Assembly (NCBI RefSeq): GCF_009827575.1
Contig: NZ_WTYR01000001.1
Span: 372,001 to 436,000, forward strand
Origin: Alteriqipengyuania halimionae
Lineage (GTDB): Bacteria > Pseudomonadota > Alphaproteobacteria > Sphingomonadales > Sphingomonadaceae
DNA length: 64,000 nucleotides
Direction: 5' to 3'
Shown here: one piece after another, positions 16,301 through 24,644 of the stretch
How the letters are laid out: the number at the start of each line of letters is the position of its first letter
How positions within the stretch are numbered: the stretch's first letter is position 1
The notes under the pieces: model-generated
What the model saw: only the letters and a program-made list of their open reading frames with translations
What the model was told of the DNA's origin: nothing
Database searches by the model: none
Program-made: the position numbers and the translations under genes

Positions 16301-16391
16301 CCTCGACAACGGTGGTAGCCGCAACATCACCACGTCGCTGAACGATCTCGACGGACGCGAATTCTACCTGGGCGCCCGTATCGTTTTCTGA
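13386..16391 (+). CDS. TonB-dependent outer-membrane receptor 1
   Basis: A 1001-residue receptor with a Sec signal (MKNKLLITSCTGALALAMLPSAAIAQ). The plug domain has NVITVTGSRIRRSN, LAEIVAEIPGVDSD, INLRRLGSNRTLTLIDGRR and YGSDAIAGVVNIILKDDFDG; it is followed by the beta barrel, ending in aromatic GREFYLGARIVF. The GSRI..R / NLR.LG..RTL..I(D/N)GRR pattern marks the large-substrate receptors common in sphingomonads and xanthomonads. Cysteine pairs in barrel loops (e.g. GCEDPDSYC) may form loop disulphides. The ribosome site aaggggggtcg precedes the ATG. The S9 peptidase 99 bases downstream lies beyond a hairpin, so it is co-located rather than tightly coupled. The substrate may be peptide-like, judging by the peptidase. 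Confidence 0.93.
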   Translation: MKNKLLITSCTGALALAMLPSAAIAQDAGPEEDPVTAPATADQQAEPEDNVITVTGSRIRRSNATAAIPLQIFDRATIDESGTVDLAEIVAEIPGVDSDISPETSNTSVQNSGISTINLRRLGSNRTLTLIDGRRAISNAGNGERVSLNTIPAGFVQSIEVTTGGASAIYGSDAIAGVVNIILKDDFDGFDANLRYAKPERSGEQEFLVDLAWGRNFDEGRGNIMVGFSYEHEDPIYADATRPDSIRAVSWGKPSDIGGFNDETLIPGCEDPDSYCLTPSLSSYLPGGRFESDDAWNIGGVWYNDKSLLPDDGRTSSESFESNVDGYNYRPGQTLSPEYEMLSSALQLRYDLTPGITFDAGVMYTFINTVARSSSESAIYGDTYAVLDANGNAQYDANNNLIEAELPQIASNHPFIPPEVEETRSGSVSWYRRFIELGWDIKDNDRETVRTNFALSGDAWGDWQWNVGGTFGTYNQHQRDKNEIDLQRLANALEVTTIGGKVVCASEAARAEGCVPINIFGEGSITDAMANYIRYDANLRQKREQTTGLASANGTLFELPAGPLKAAAGVEYRHEYQRTWGQGGDKILQTTSTGVPDIEASFDVVEAFAELDIPIFESLSLQLAGRIADYSTVGTVYSYNAGGSFFPSPDIRFRAQYSRSQRAPTLTEFFSPPRGDYDSLEDPCNGLLSDGTGITPPPGSDASATTIAANCLAEPGVQAYFADPDNAGQPFDTGGSVYGPNAGNTNLQEETADTFTAGVILTPRFIPGLALIVDYYDIRVKDAIGSVSTQLATELCYTAENFPNNRFCDTITRNPATGAVREVINQAENLDQYKTSGIDATLAYDWEIGGIPGDFDLNVIYSHYLEDSYTFQAIDGLQTEDTLGLIGNPQDEFRAKIGWGHEGFRFTWTTLFKSGGVDDRDVGPDEPAYFSIGSQAYHNIYASYTLRRRPTVRLYAGVSNLFDDLGPFLPSGLDNGGSRNITTSLNDLDGREFYLGARIVF

Positions 16392-16404
16392 CGATCGAAC
16401 GATG

Positions 16405-16440
16405 AGAGAGCCGGGCAAGCAGTTGTCCGGCTCTCTTCCT
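16405..16440 (+). terminator. Hairpin terminator after receptor 1
   Basis: A 10-bp stem AGAGAGCCGG/CCGGCTCTCT (16405-16414 with 16427-16436) with a 12-base loop is followed by TCCTTTCC. The stem is strong but the T tract is interrupted, so some read-through into the peptidase gene is possible. Confidence 0.65.
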
Positions 16441-16490
16441 TTCCGGCCATTGGCCCCACAATCCCGACTTGCCATGGAGGTGCGCCCGCC

Positions 16491-18443
16491 GTGCGGTTGC
16501 CATTGCCCCAGTCCCTCGCCAGCCTGTCCATCGCCAGCCTGTTCCTCTTGGCCGCACCTGCAGGCGCGCAGGAACGACGCCAGTTCGGCGATCATCTCTA
16601 TCTCGAAAACGTGCCTCAATCGGTGCTGTATGACGGGCGCGAGGTCGCCGGTCACATGCGCACCCAGAACAGCTATTCAGTGCGCGGCTGGACGCATGAC
16701 GGTGAGGCCATGCTGTTTTCGTATCGCGGCGACCTTTATCGCCGGTCGAGCGTCAACGGCGAATACGTCAAACTGCTCGACCTGCCCGGACTCAGCCTGT
16801 CCAGCGCCAAGCCGGTCTCGGTCTGCGGGCGCGATGGTTATGTCTTCACCTCCGATCGCGATGGCGATGAATACAGCGCCGTCTACCTGACCGATGGTCG
16901 CTCCTTCGATGCGGACAAGGTGTCACCGGGTCGGTCGCGAAATGTCTCGGTCATCGTATCCGACACGCGCGACCAAATCGCTTACGCCAGCGCCGAGGCG
17001 GGCACCGGCGCGTGGCAATTGATAGTGCAATCAAGCTGCGCCGATGAAGCGCCGCAAGTGCTCAACCGTGGCAACGCACCCTTCTACCCCGACGATTTCA
17101 GCCCCGATGGCCGTTTCCTGCTAGCCGAGGGCCCGGCCGAGGATGGCTTCAAGCTCTCCGAGATCGACCTGGAAACCGGCGAAGAGAGGGTTCTTCTGCG
17201 TGCCGATGAAGACGTCAAAGACTCTGCCTATTCGGCGGACGGCCGCTACGTCTTTTTTACGAGCAACACCTATTCCGAATTCATCGAGCTCATGCGGTAC
17301 GATCGTGAAACCGGTGATCTGATCCCGGTGCTGAGCGGCGTTGGCTACGACATCGACAACATTGCCGTTTCTCCCGATCGCAGCCGGATGGCGGTCTCGT
17401 ACAACCGTGACGGTCTGTCGATGATCGTCGTGATCGACATGAACGGGCTGGCGCTGGTGGCCGGTCCGGCCGAGCGCTCGCCCGGCGTAGTCAGCGGCAT
17501 GCGTTTTTCGCCCGATGGCGAGATGCTGGCGATGCGTGTGTCGCAGCCGGAAGTGCCGTGGCGTTCGGGCCTCTACGACTATCGCACCGGAGCGTTCGAG
17601 CCGTGGACGGGCGGTTTCAAGCCGAACCAGAAGATGACGTCGCTAGTGCCGGACCTGACCACCTACAAGACCTTCGATATGGACGGCGACGCGCCACGTC
17701 GCATCCCGCTGCTCGCCTATCGTCCCTCGACAGCCTCGGCCGAGAACCCCGCTCCGGTGGTGATCTTCGCGCATGGCGGCCCGGAATCGCAGTCGCGCCC
17801 CAGCTTCAGCCGCTTCTATCACTATATCGTGACCGAGATGGGCATCGCCGTGCTGCGGCCGAACATTCGCGGATCCGATGGCTACGGCAAGACCTTCGAG
17901 CAACTTGATGAAACGACCCGCCGGGCGGATGCGATCCGCGATATCGGCGCGTTGCTCGACTGGATCGAGGAGCAGCCCGATCTCGATGCGTCACGCGTAG
18001 TCGTTGCGGGCGGCTCTTACGGTGGATTCGTTTCGCTTGCCTCGCTGGTCGAATATTCGGATCGGCTGAGGGGCGGGATTTCGCGCTTCGGCGTCTCCGA
18101 TTTCGCATCCTTCATGGCGAATACCGAGCCTTACCGGGTCGACAACCGGCGCCGCGAATATGGCGACGAGCGCGATCCCGAGGTCGCGGCGTTCTTCCAG
18201 AAAGTCTCGCCGATGCAGAATGCTGACCGGATCTCGGTGCCCGTCCTGTTCATCCAGGGCGGCAACGATCCGCGCGTCCCGCAGCAGCAGTCCGAGGACA
18301 TGATCGCGGCGATCCGGGCCAATGGCGTGCGTGTGTCTTATGTGCTCGCCACCGACGAGGGGCACGGCTTCGACAAGAGCGAGAACAGCCGCATATCCAC
18401 AGGGGCACAGATCGCCTTCCTGCGCGAGATGCTGCTCGACTGA
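16491..18443 (+). CDS. S9-family (prolyl oligopeptidase-type) serine peptidase, exported
   Basis: A 650-residue exported peptidase. A signal peptide (LPQSLASLSIASLFLLAAPAGAQ) precedes an N-terminal seven-bladed propeller with TolB/WD-like repeats (FSPDGRFLLAEG, YSADGRYVFFTS, FSPDGEMLAMR). The C-terminal alpha/beta-hydrolase has the triad S509 (GGSYGG), D593 (GGNDPRV) and H625 (DEGHGF), with the oxyanion-region motif FAHGGPESQ. The family includes acylaminoacyl- and dipeptidyl-peptidases, so it probably trims short peptides in the periplasm, perhaps after import by receptor 1. The start lacks an ATG with a strong ribosome site (GTG at 16491 is taken). Confidence 0.9.
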   Translation: MRLPLPQSLASLSIASLFLLAAPAGAQERRQFGDHLYLENVPQSVLYDGREVAGHMRTQNSYSVRGWTHDGEAMLFSYRGDLYRRSSVNGEYVKLLDLPGLSLSSAKPVSVCGRDGYVFTSDRDGDEYSAVYLTDGRSFDADKVSPGRSRNVSVIVSDTRDQIAYASAEAGTGAWQLIVQSSCADEAPQVLNRGNAPFYPDDFSPDGRFLLAEGPAEDGFKLSEIDLETGEERVLLRADEDVKDSAYSADGRYVFFTSNTYSEFIELMRYDRETGDLIPVLSGVGYDIDNIAVSPDRSRMAVSYNRDGLSMIVVIDMNGLALVAGPAERSPGVVSGMRFSPDGEMLAMRVSQPEVPWRSGLYDYRTGAFEPWTGGFKPNQKMTSLVPDLTTYKTFDMDGDAPRRIPLLAYRPSTASAENPAPVVIFAHGGPESQSRPSFSRFYHYIVTEMGIAVLRPNIRGSDGYGKTFEQLDETTRRADAIRDIGALLDWIEEQPDLDASRVVVAGGSYGGFVSLASLVEYSDRLRGGISRFGVSDFASFMANTEPYRVDNRRREYGDERDPEVAAFFQKVSPMQNADRISVPVLFIQGGNDPRVPQQQSEDMIAAIRANGVRVSYVLATDEGHGFDKSENSRISTGAQIAFLREMLLD

Positions 18444-18555
18444 TCGGACATGAGCGGTGCGCCGTGGCCATCGGCAGGAAAGCTGCCACCAAACCGGCAG
18501 GCAGTCGGCCAGCGCCTACTGAAAACGATTCGCAATCGCATCAAGGCGCTGCTAG

Positions 18556-19323
18556 ATGGGCGCTCCTATGTATGGTGCGGCATCGTCATTGTCCCCCGTT
18601 GAGAGGGGCTCGTCCTTCGCTTTGGCCTTGGCGTTTCCAATGGTGCTCCTGCTTACGTTGCTCAGCGTGCAAGAGTCATCCGGTGCATCGGCGAGCGACC
18701 AGGCCAGGATCGTCAGCTTCTCGATTGCGCCCGAAGTCGACCAGAAAGCGAAGCCGCGGCCCGATGAGCAAGCATCGGCAAAAACCGCGATCAAGCCAGT
18801 CGTAGCACCACCGGAAATAACGGGCCTCGCTTCGAGCGACGAAACCACACTCGTCGAGCCCGTGAGTGAACTCCACTTGGTCACGGTGGGTAGGCTTGTC
18901 CCAGCCGGCGGTGAACTCGCTAACCAGGGTCTCGGTGACTCGGCGAGCACGCTTTCTGCCGAGGCCCGGGAATCGGCAGGCAATGCGACAGGCGCAAATC
19001 GATCGGTGGAGTCATCGCCGAGCGAGGCAGGTGATGACGCGGTGCGAGACCAATACGGCAGAGACGTCTATCGCCAGATCAGGCGAAATCAAGCGTATGA
19101 TCGGGCGCTGAAGCGGCGTTCGGTGCGCGGTACCGTCGTGCTCGCGTTTTCGATCGACCGGCGAGGGCGGTTACGCTCCAGGCGCGTCGCGGTGTCGTCC
19201 GGCGAACCGGTGCTTGATCGCATTGCGCTCCGCCAACTTGTGGCCGCGCAGCCGTTTCCCCGCCCGCCGGAGGGACGCACACGGGCGTTCCGAATCCCCC
19301 TGACATATCGCCCGCATAATTGA
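18556..19323 (+). CDS. TonB-like energy transducer
   Basis: A 255-residue protein with TonB architecture: a short cytoplasmic N-terminus, one hydrophobic anchor (about residues 20-37, SFALALAFPMVLLLTLLSV), a long Pro/Glu/Lys-containing periplasmic linker, and a C-terminal TonB box-binding domain (about residues 170-255: RNQAYDRALKRRSVRGTVVLAFSIDRRGRLRSRRV ... LRQLVAAQPFPRPPEG). It lies just before a receptor and a cytochrome peroxidase, so it may be a dedicated energiser for that receptor. No exbB or exbD is adjacent. Confidence 0.82.
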   Translation: MGAPMYGAASSLSPVERGSSFALALAFPMVLLLTLLSVQESSGASASDQARIVSFSIAPEVDQKAKPRPDEQASAKTAIKPVVAPPEITGLASSDETTLVEPVSELHLVTVGRLVPAGGELANQGLGDSASTLSAEARESAGNATGANRSVESSPSEAGDDAVRDQYGRDVYRQIRRNQAYDRALKRRSVRGTVVLAFSIDRRGRLRSRRVAVSSGEPVLDRIALRQLVAAQPFPRPPEGRTRAFRIPLTYRPHN

Positions 19324-19411
19324 TCCACGGGCTGCTGCGGCAGGATCACCTTCGGCGGCACCAGAGGCGCGTGTCGGGGGCAGAAAAAAGAACCTTTGAA
19401 CCTCAAATAGA

Positions 19412-19432
19412 TATTGCGAGGCAGTTGCAATA
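19412..19432. promoter_or_regulatory. Inverted repeat TATTGC-N9-GCAATA upstream of receptor 2
   Basis: Perfect 6-bp arms with a 9-base spacer, 54 bases before the receptor ATG and inside the tonB-receptor gap. Spacing and A/T-GC arms are compatible with a Fur-type operator; no regulator has been shown to bind. Confidence 0.45.
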
Positions 19433-19486
19433 AGGTTTTCGAGCGGCTAGCTGCCCGCCGAACGCACGCTCAACAGGGGTCTTGAA

Positions 19487-22015
19487 ATGAAATGTTCCGC
19501 CACATCGCTCGGCGCTATTGCTTTGGTGCTGGCTTCGTCGACACCGGCGCTGGCGCAAGCTGCCCAAGATGCGGAAGAGGCAGAAGCGCTGCCCGAAGCC
19601 GTGGCGGAAGGCGAGCGGGTCGATGACGCGTATGAAATCGGCACCGGCAACGACAGCGGTGTCTCGACCATCACCCGCAAGGAGATCGAGGCCCGGACGC
19701 CCGGTTCGGGCGATGTGAACCAGCTTCTCAAGATCCTGCCGTCGGTCCAGTTCGATCGAAACGAAGGCATTGCCGATCGCGAGGCGATCCAGGATCTGCG
19801 GCCTGCGGATATCTCGATTTCGGGCGGTCGTATCTACGACAATCTGGTCACGATCGACGGTGTCGATGCCAATTCCCGCCTCGATATATCGAACGACAAC
19901 CCGTTCAACTTCAACGAAGTGGCGGGCGCCTCCGCGCAGACCCTGTGGCTCGATTCCGAGCTGATCGGTGCAATCACACTGCGCGATTCGAGCGTATCGG
20001 CCGAATATGGCCGCTTCACCGGTGGCGCGCTGGATATCCAGACCCGCGAGGCGCGTCGCACATTCGGTGCCAGCGCCAATGTGAATTACAGCTCGGATGC
20101 GCTGGTCAATTACATCGTTTCGGACGGCACGCGTGCCGCATACGAAGCGAGCGGCGATCCACTTCCCGACGCGCCCGAATTTCGCAAATGGCGGTTCGGT
20201 GTGAGCCTCGATGCACCGATCGGCGACCGCGGCGGGCTGTTGGTGGCGGCCAATCGCTCGCGCGCCGATGTGCTGTATTTCCGCTCTGCCGGTTACGATT
20301 TCGAACCGGGTTTCCGCAGCAGCGTAAGCGACAGTTTCCTGGTGAGTGGGAACTACGATCTCGCCCCCGATTTGGTTCTGTCGGGGCAGGTCAGCTACTC
20401 GCCCTATGAAAGCGAGGCGGCGAACCAGAACGGGATCGACAATCTGATCACATCGAAAGGAGGTGGCCTCGCCAGCAATCTGCGCCTGACTGCCACGGGC
20501 GATGTCCGCTGGGATATAAAGGCGAGCTTCGCCCACAACGACACCAGCCGCACCGCACCGCCGGCCAACTACTCCATCCCTTCCTTCAGCGCCAACGGCA
20601 ACGTGTGCAGCAACACGAATTGTACGCAAGGCGGGTTCGGCGATCTCGACCAGACGCAGGATACCTACGGACTGACCGCGAAGATTGGCACCGATGTCGG
20701 CCCCGGCGAATTGCGCGGCGGGTTGGATTTGCAGCGCATCGATGTCTTGCGCGAACGGCCGGAAACAGCCTTCGCCTTCTCGCGCGCGCTCGTCGAGGAT
20801 GCGGACGAGAACCCCGTTCCGCCCTCGGCCATCGTGTGCTCAGAGCCCGATAGCCTAACCTGTGTCACGGGTGAATATGCACTGGGGCAATACAGCGAGT
20901 ATCGCGCCTACACCGCCGATATCGGCATCGACAGTGTCGGTTTGTGGGCCGAATACGATATGAGCCTAGGTGACGTCGATCTGCGCGCTGGTGTGCGGTA
21001 TGATTACGAGAGTTTCCTCGGCAATCACAATGTCGCCCCACGGCTGGCAGCCACCTGGAACATCGCTCCCGGCTGGGAAATTACGGGCGGTGCGAACCGG
21101 TATTACGGTCGGTCGATGCTGACCTACGCGATCCGCGAGCAATATCCCGACAATTTCATCTACCGCCGCACCGGCACCTATGTCGGAGGCGATTATGTCG
21201 TGGACGATTGGAACCTCTACCGTACCAGCGTTTCGACCGGATATTCCGACAGCGATCTCGACACCCCCTATTCGGACGAGCTGACCGCAGCCGTAACCGC
21301 TCCGCTTCTCGGCGGAAAATTGAGAGCAAAGGGCATATATCGCGACGGTCGCGATGAATTTGCCAAGTCCCTGCGGCGCGTGGAGGATTACGTCCTCGAA
21401 ACCGGCGCCACCGCCACGCGGCGTTTCTACGTCATGACCAATGACGGGCGCAGCGAATATCGTGGGGTTTCGCTCGAATGGATGCGCACTTTCGGCAAAC
21501 ACACCATCGCGCTCAACACCAATCTGAGCAAGACCAGCAGCAACACCGAAAATTATCTGGAAACCAGTTTCGACGTCGAGGAAGAGGGCGAGTTCGTTTT
21601 CTACGGCGGAGAGGTGGTCGATCTCGTCGCCTTGCTGAATGAGAACCAGCGGCTCGAATATGCTTCGCCGTTCTTCATCAATGCGAGCTGGACGGCGCTG
21701 TGGTTCGATGATCGGCTGACGACCAATGTAAACCTGCGTTATCGCGACGGGTTCGAGCAGATCGAGGATACCGGCGTGAATGAGACCGTCGATGGCAGGC
21801 GCTACGACGTCTACGACATCGTGCTCTATCCCGAACGGATCAATGTGGACCTCAATGCGCAGATCGACGTCTTGCGCAGTTCGTTCGGAACGCTGACGGC
21901 CGATATACGCGCCAGCAATCTGCTCGACACGATCCCGGCCAGGAATTCGGTCCAGATATCGCAGCCCTATCAATATGGCCGTTCGTTCTGGTTCGGTCTG
22001 AAATTCCGTTATTGA
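19487..22015 (+). CDS. TonB-dependent outer-membrane receptor 2
   Basis: An 842-residue receptor with a signal peptide (MKCSATSLGAIALVLASSTPALAQA). The plug domain is unusual: VSTITRKEIEARTPGSGDVNQLLKILPSVQF, then ISISGGRIYDNLVTIDGVDANSRLDISNDNPFNFNEVAG, which differs from the VTGSRI class of the other four receptors. It is followed by a barrel ending GRSFWFGLKFRY. An AGGGGT ribosome site precedes the ATG. The di-haem peroxidase gene starts 9 bases after the stop, so the two form one operon. Such receptor/peroxidase pairs point to redox handling of an imported ligand, possibly metal-related; the ligand is not known. Confidence 0.92.
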   Translation: MKCSATSLGAIALVLASSTPALAQAAQDAEEAEALPEAVAEGERVDDAYEIGTGNDSGVSTITRKEIEARTPGSGDVNQLLKILPSVQFDRNEGIADREAIQDLRPADISISGGRIYDNLVTIDGVDANSRLDISNDNPFNFNEVAGASAQTLWLDSELIGAITLRDSSVSAEYGRFTGGALDIQTREARRTFGASANVNYSSDALVNYIVSDGTRAAYEASGDPLPDAPEFRKWRFGVSLDAPIGDRGGLLVAANRSRADVLYFRSAGYDFEPGFRSSVSDSFLVSGNYDLAPDLVLSGQVSYSPYESEAANQNGIDNLITSKGGGLASNLRLTATGDVRWDIKASFAHNDTSRTAPPANYSIPSFSANGNVCSNTNCTQGGFGDLDQTQDTYGLTAKIGTDVGPGELRGGLDLQRIDVLRERPETAFAFSRALVEDADENPVPPSAIVCSEPDSLTCVTGEYALGQYSEYRAYTADIGIDSVGLWAEYDMSLGDVDLRAGVRYDYESFLGNHNVAPRLAATWNIAPGWEITGGANRYYGRSMLTYAIREQYPDNFIYRRTGTYVGGDYVVDDWNLYRTSVSTGYSDSDLDTPYSDELTAAVTAPLLGGKLRAKGIYRDGRDEFAKSLRRVEDYVLETGATATRRFYVMTNDGRSEYRGVSLEWMRTFGKHTIALNTNLSKTSSNTENYLETSFDVEEEGEFVFYGGEVVDLVALLNENQRLEYASPFFINASWTALWFDDRLTTNVNLRYRDGFEQIEDTGVNETVDGRRYDVYDIVLYPERINVDLNAQIDVLRSSFGTLTADIRASNLLDTIPARNSVQISQPYQYGRSFWFGLKFRY

Positions 22016-22024
22016 GCCGGGCCG

Positions 22025-23104
22025 ATGAAAGTTGCGCGGTGCATTCTCGTCATGGCGTCGGCCCTGTTCGTCGTCGCTGCGGCAAGCGGCGAGTCCGGTG
22101 AAGTCACGACCGAATGGCTACGGACGGCTTATGCCGGACCGCCGGAGTACTGGCCTGCGCCGATGCTCGAACCGGGTGCGGAATTTGCCGAGTTCGCGCC
22201 ACTGCCGCGCGTCGAACGGCCCGAAGGCATCGCTGCGGAGCGAGCGGCGCTGGGAGAGCGATTGTTCAAGGACCCGATCCTTTCCGGCTCGGGACAGATC
22301 GCATGCGAAAGCTGTCACAACAGGCGGCTTGGTTGGGGCGATGGCCTGCCGGTGTCGTTCGGCCATGATCGGCAGAAGGGGAAACGCAATGCGCCATCGC
22401 TCTTCACCGCCGCCTACATGCACGAGATGTTCTGGGACGGGCGCAGCCCATCGCTGGAGGACCAGGCGCACCTGCCGATCGCCGATCCGGTCGAAATGGC
22501 GGGAGAAGCAGAGATCGTCGAGCGACGCGTCAATGCCGACCAGAACTACCGCGCGGCATTCGCAAGCGCCTATGGCTCCGACAATGTCACCATGGCAGAA
22601 ATCACGGCGGCAATCGCCGGATTCGAGCGATCGATCCGCTTGCCTCTCACGCGATGGGACCGGGTCTTTACCCAGGGGACGAAGGTGTTGGACGACCAGC
22701 AATTGCTCGGATTGCATGTCTTCCGCACCACGGCAGGCTGCGCCAATTGCCACAGCGGCGCACTGTTGAGCGACCAGCGCTATCACAATCTGGGCCTCAG
22801 TTTTTATGGTCGCAAGCTGGAAGACGTTGGCCGCTATGCGGTCACTGGCGACCCGATCGATGTCGGCCGGTTCCGAACGCCTTCGCTGCGCGGGGTCGGG
22901 CGGACCGGACCCTATATGCACAATGGCATCATGCCTCACCTGCGCGGCGTCGTGAACCTGTACGCAGGAGGTGGGGGCAAGGACCGAACCGGGCAAAGCC
23001 AAACGACCGACGCCCCACCTCCGCAGCCTGATCCGCTGCTGAAGCGACGGGATCTTTCGCGGGAAGAACGCGCGGCGATCGTCGCTTTTCTCGAAACGCT
23101 CTAG
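22025..23104 (+). CDS. Di-haem cytochrome c peroxidase / MauG family protein
   Basis: A 359-residue periplasmic protein with a signal peptide (CILVMASALFVVAAASG). Two c-type haem sites are present: CESCH (C94, C97, H98) and CANCH (C239, C242, H243). Family elements include LGERLFKDPILSGSGQIACESCH, RNAPSLFTAAYMHEMFWDGR, TPSLRGVGRTGPYMHNG and LRGVVNLYAGGG. The class reduces peroxide or, as in MauG, oxidises a protein or small-molecule target; which applies here is unknown. It is co-transcribed with receptor 2. Confidence 0.92.
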   Translation: MKVARCILVMASALFVVAAASGESGEVTTEWLRTAYAGPPEYWPAPMLEPGAEFAEFAPLPRVERPEGIAAERAALGERLFKDPILSGSGQIACESCHNRRLGWGDGLPVSFGHDRQKGKRNAPSLFTAAYMHEMFWDGRSPSLEDQAHLPIADPVEMAGEAEIVERRVNADQNYRAAFASAYGSDNVTMAEITAAIAGFERSIRLPLTRWDRVFTQGTKVLDDQQLLGLHVFRTTAGCANCHSGALLSDQRYHNLGLSFYGRKLEDVGRYAVTGDPIDVGRFRTPSLRGVGRTGPYMHNGIMPHLRGVVNLYAGGGGKDRTGQSQTTDAPPPQPDPLLKRRDLSREERAAIVAFLETL

Positions 23105-23205
23105 GACGCTCTCGCAGCACTGGCGAACGATGTTGCGCGTACGTGCCTGAGAGGTTCCCGCTAAGGGGCACGCGCTCGTGAAATCGGACTGGATGTCAGC
23201 CGGGG

Positions 23206-23613
23206 TTATGACGGATCGCGGCTGGCGGAGCCTGCCATCTGCATGATCTCGATCTCGTGCCCTTCGGGCGTGCGAACGAAAGCGATCCGTGCAGGGCCGA
23301 AGCTTACGGTTTCGCCCTTCTGCTTCGCGCCAGCAGCGAGGGCCCGTGCCAGGTCTGCCTCGAGGTCGCGCGACACCATGCCGACTGGTCCGTAGCCGTT
23401 GCCGGTCTCGATCGCGCGGCCATCCTTCCAGTGAAACAGCACGATCGTCGTCGCCCCCTTCGCGCCCGTCATCACGTGTTCGCGGAAGGTCGGCGTGTCG
23501 ACCGTATCGGCGTGCTTCAGGCCGAATCCCTGTTCGAAGAAGGTGGTTGCCGCATCGATATCCGCGACGGTCAGTTTGACGAAGGTGAAGAGCGCTGGCT
23601 CGGTCGTGCTCAC
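23206..23613 (-). CDS. VOC/glyoxalase-fold protein
   Basis: A 135-residue protein with one pair of VOC beta-alpha-beta modules: FTFVKLTVADIDAATTFFEQGFGLKHADTV ... IVLFHWKDG, then GMVSRDLEADLARALAAGAKQ ... IAFVRTPEGHEIEIMQM. The closing PEGHEIEIMQ contains the usual metal-ligand position. The family includes lyases, dioxygenases and isomerases; no substrate is evident. The GTG start overlaps the thioesterase stop (GTGA), so the two genes are coupled. Confidence 0.85.
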   Translation of the reverse strand: MSTTEPALFTFVKLTVADIDAATTFFEQGFGLKHADTVDTPTFREHVMTGAKGATTIVLFHWKDGRAIETGNGYGPVGMVSRDLEADLARALAAGAKQKGETVSFGPARIAFVRTPEGHEIEIMQMAGSASRDPS

Positions 23614-24479
23614 TTGTGCTCCTCCCGGTCATGATTTTTCGGTCGCATCAGGCTCTCCTGCGAGACGGTGGCGATCATGCGGCCGTCGAGATCGTAGAAG
23701 TGGCCGCGGTTGAGCCCGCGGGCATGCCCCGCCCACGGGCTTTCGGTCGCGAAGAGGTGCCACTGGTCAAAGTCGGGCGTCTCGTGAAACCACACGGCAT
23801 GGTCGAGCGAGGCGGCCTGGATCGTGTCGCTGCCGGGCCGGATGCCGTGGGGCAGCAGCGCATTGCGAAGGAACATCATGTCTGACGCGTAGGAGAGCAG
23901 CGCTCGCTGGATCAGCAGGTTGGCTTCGGTGGCCTCGCGCATCCGCATCCACACGGCGGTTTTCGGCTCGCGTCCCTGCGAACCGAACAGGCCACTGGGA
24001 TCGATCGGGACGATCTCGATAGGGCGCTTCTGCAATCGCTCGACGATCGGCAGGCTGGCTGCCTTGGTATCGCTCGCGCGCCAGTGCTCCAGCCGTGTGA
24101 GCGCGGCATCGATATCGAGCGAGAAGGGTGGGGAGCTCGTATGCTCGAACCCAGGCTCCTCGAGATGAAACGACACCGTCATGGTGAAGATCAGCCGATC
24201 GTCCTGATGCCCGTCGACCCGGCGCACCGCGAAGCTTCGTCCGGCGGAGAGCGGAGTCACGCTGTAGCGGACCGGATGCGCACTCGATCCGGCCTTCAGG
24301 AAATGGGCATGCAGCGAATGGGGAAGGCGGTCGCCATTCTCCATCGCCGAAGCGGCAAGCAGCGCCTGTGCGATCGCGTGGCCGCCGAAAAGGCGTGGGC
24401 CCATGGACGGACCGGACCGGCCTTCGAACGTCGCGTCGCCGGCTGTCTCGAGCGCGAGTATTTTGACCAGATCGACGAT
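23610..24479 (-). CDS. tesB: Acyl-CoA thioesterase II (TesB-type, double hot-dog)
   Basis: Hydrolyses acyl-CoA to free acid and CoA. Motifs: LVKILALETAGDATFEG, RLFGGHAIAQALLAAS, SLHAHFLKAG, FAVRRVDGHQDDRLIFTMTVSF, then the second hot-dog domain with SLDHAVWFHE and NRGHFYDLDGRMIATVSQESLMR. The length (about 290) is normal. The start is uncertain: no ATG exists. TTG at 24533 is in frame, but the best ribosome site (GGGAGGGGC, 24483-24491) points to the ATC at 24479 or a nearby codon. It is followed by the VOC gene in a 4-base overlap and diverges from the amidohydrolase. Confidence 0.9.
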   Translation of the reverse strand: MVDLVKILALETAGDATFEGRSGPSMGPRLFGGHAIAQALLAASAMENGDRLPHSLHAHFLKAGSSAHPVRYSVTPLSAGRSFAVRRVDGHQDDRLIFTMTVSFHLEEPGFEHTSSPPFSLDIDAALTRLEHWRASDTKAASLPIVERLQKRPIEIVPIDPSGLFGSQGREPKTAVWMRMREATEANLLIQRALLSYASDMMFLRNALLPHGIRPGSDTIQAASLDHAVWFHETPDFDQWHLFATESPWAGHARGLNRGHFYDLDGRMIATVSQESLMRPKNHDREEHK

Positions 24480-24616
24480 GCTGCCCCTCCCGGATGAGCC
24501 GTACCGGATATTCAGCGATCCTATAAATAGCAAGCCACGCCGCTAAAAATAGGCAAACTGTGATTTGAAGAGTGCGTGCCATGTGATCGTTGACATGATA
24601 ACAACTAGTGTGAGAG

Positions 24617-24629
24617 TGTCTGTCAGACA
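24617..24629. promoter_or_regulatory. Perfect inverted repeat TGTCTG-T-CAGACA
   Basis: In the gap between divergent tesB-like and amidohydrolase genes, 15 bases before the amidohydrolase ATG. It may be an operator, for example for one of the nearby TetR proteins (25950-27461). Confidence 0.4.
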
Positions 24630-24644
24630 AGGCAGGAGAAAACG

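Noticed and set aside
22118-23632. 504-residue minus-strand frame over the peroxidase and VOC genes
   Set aside because: It is antisense to two CxxCH motifs and a well-defined VOC gene; no coding features of its own.
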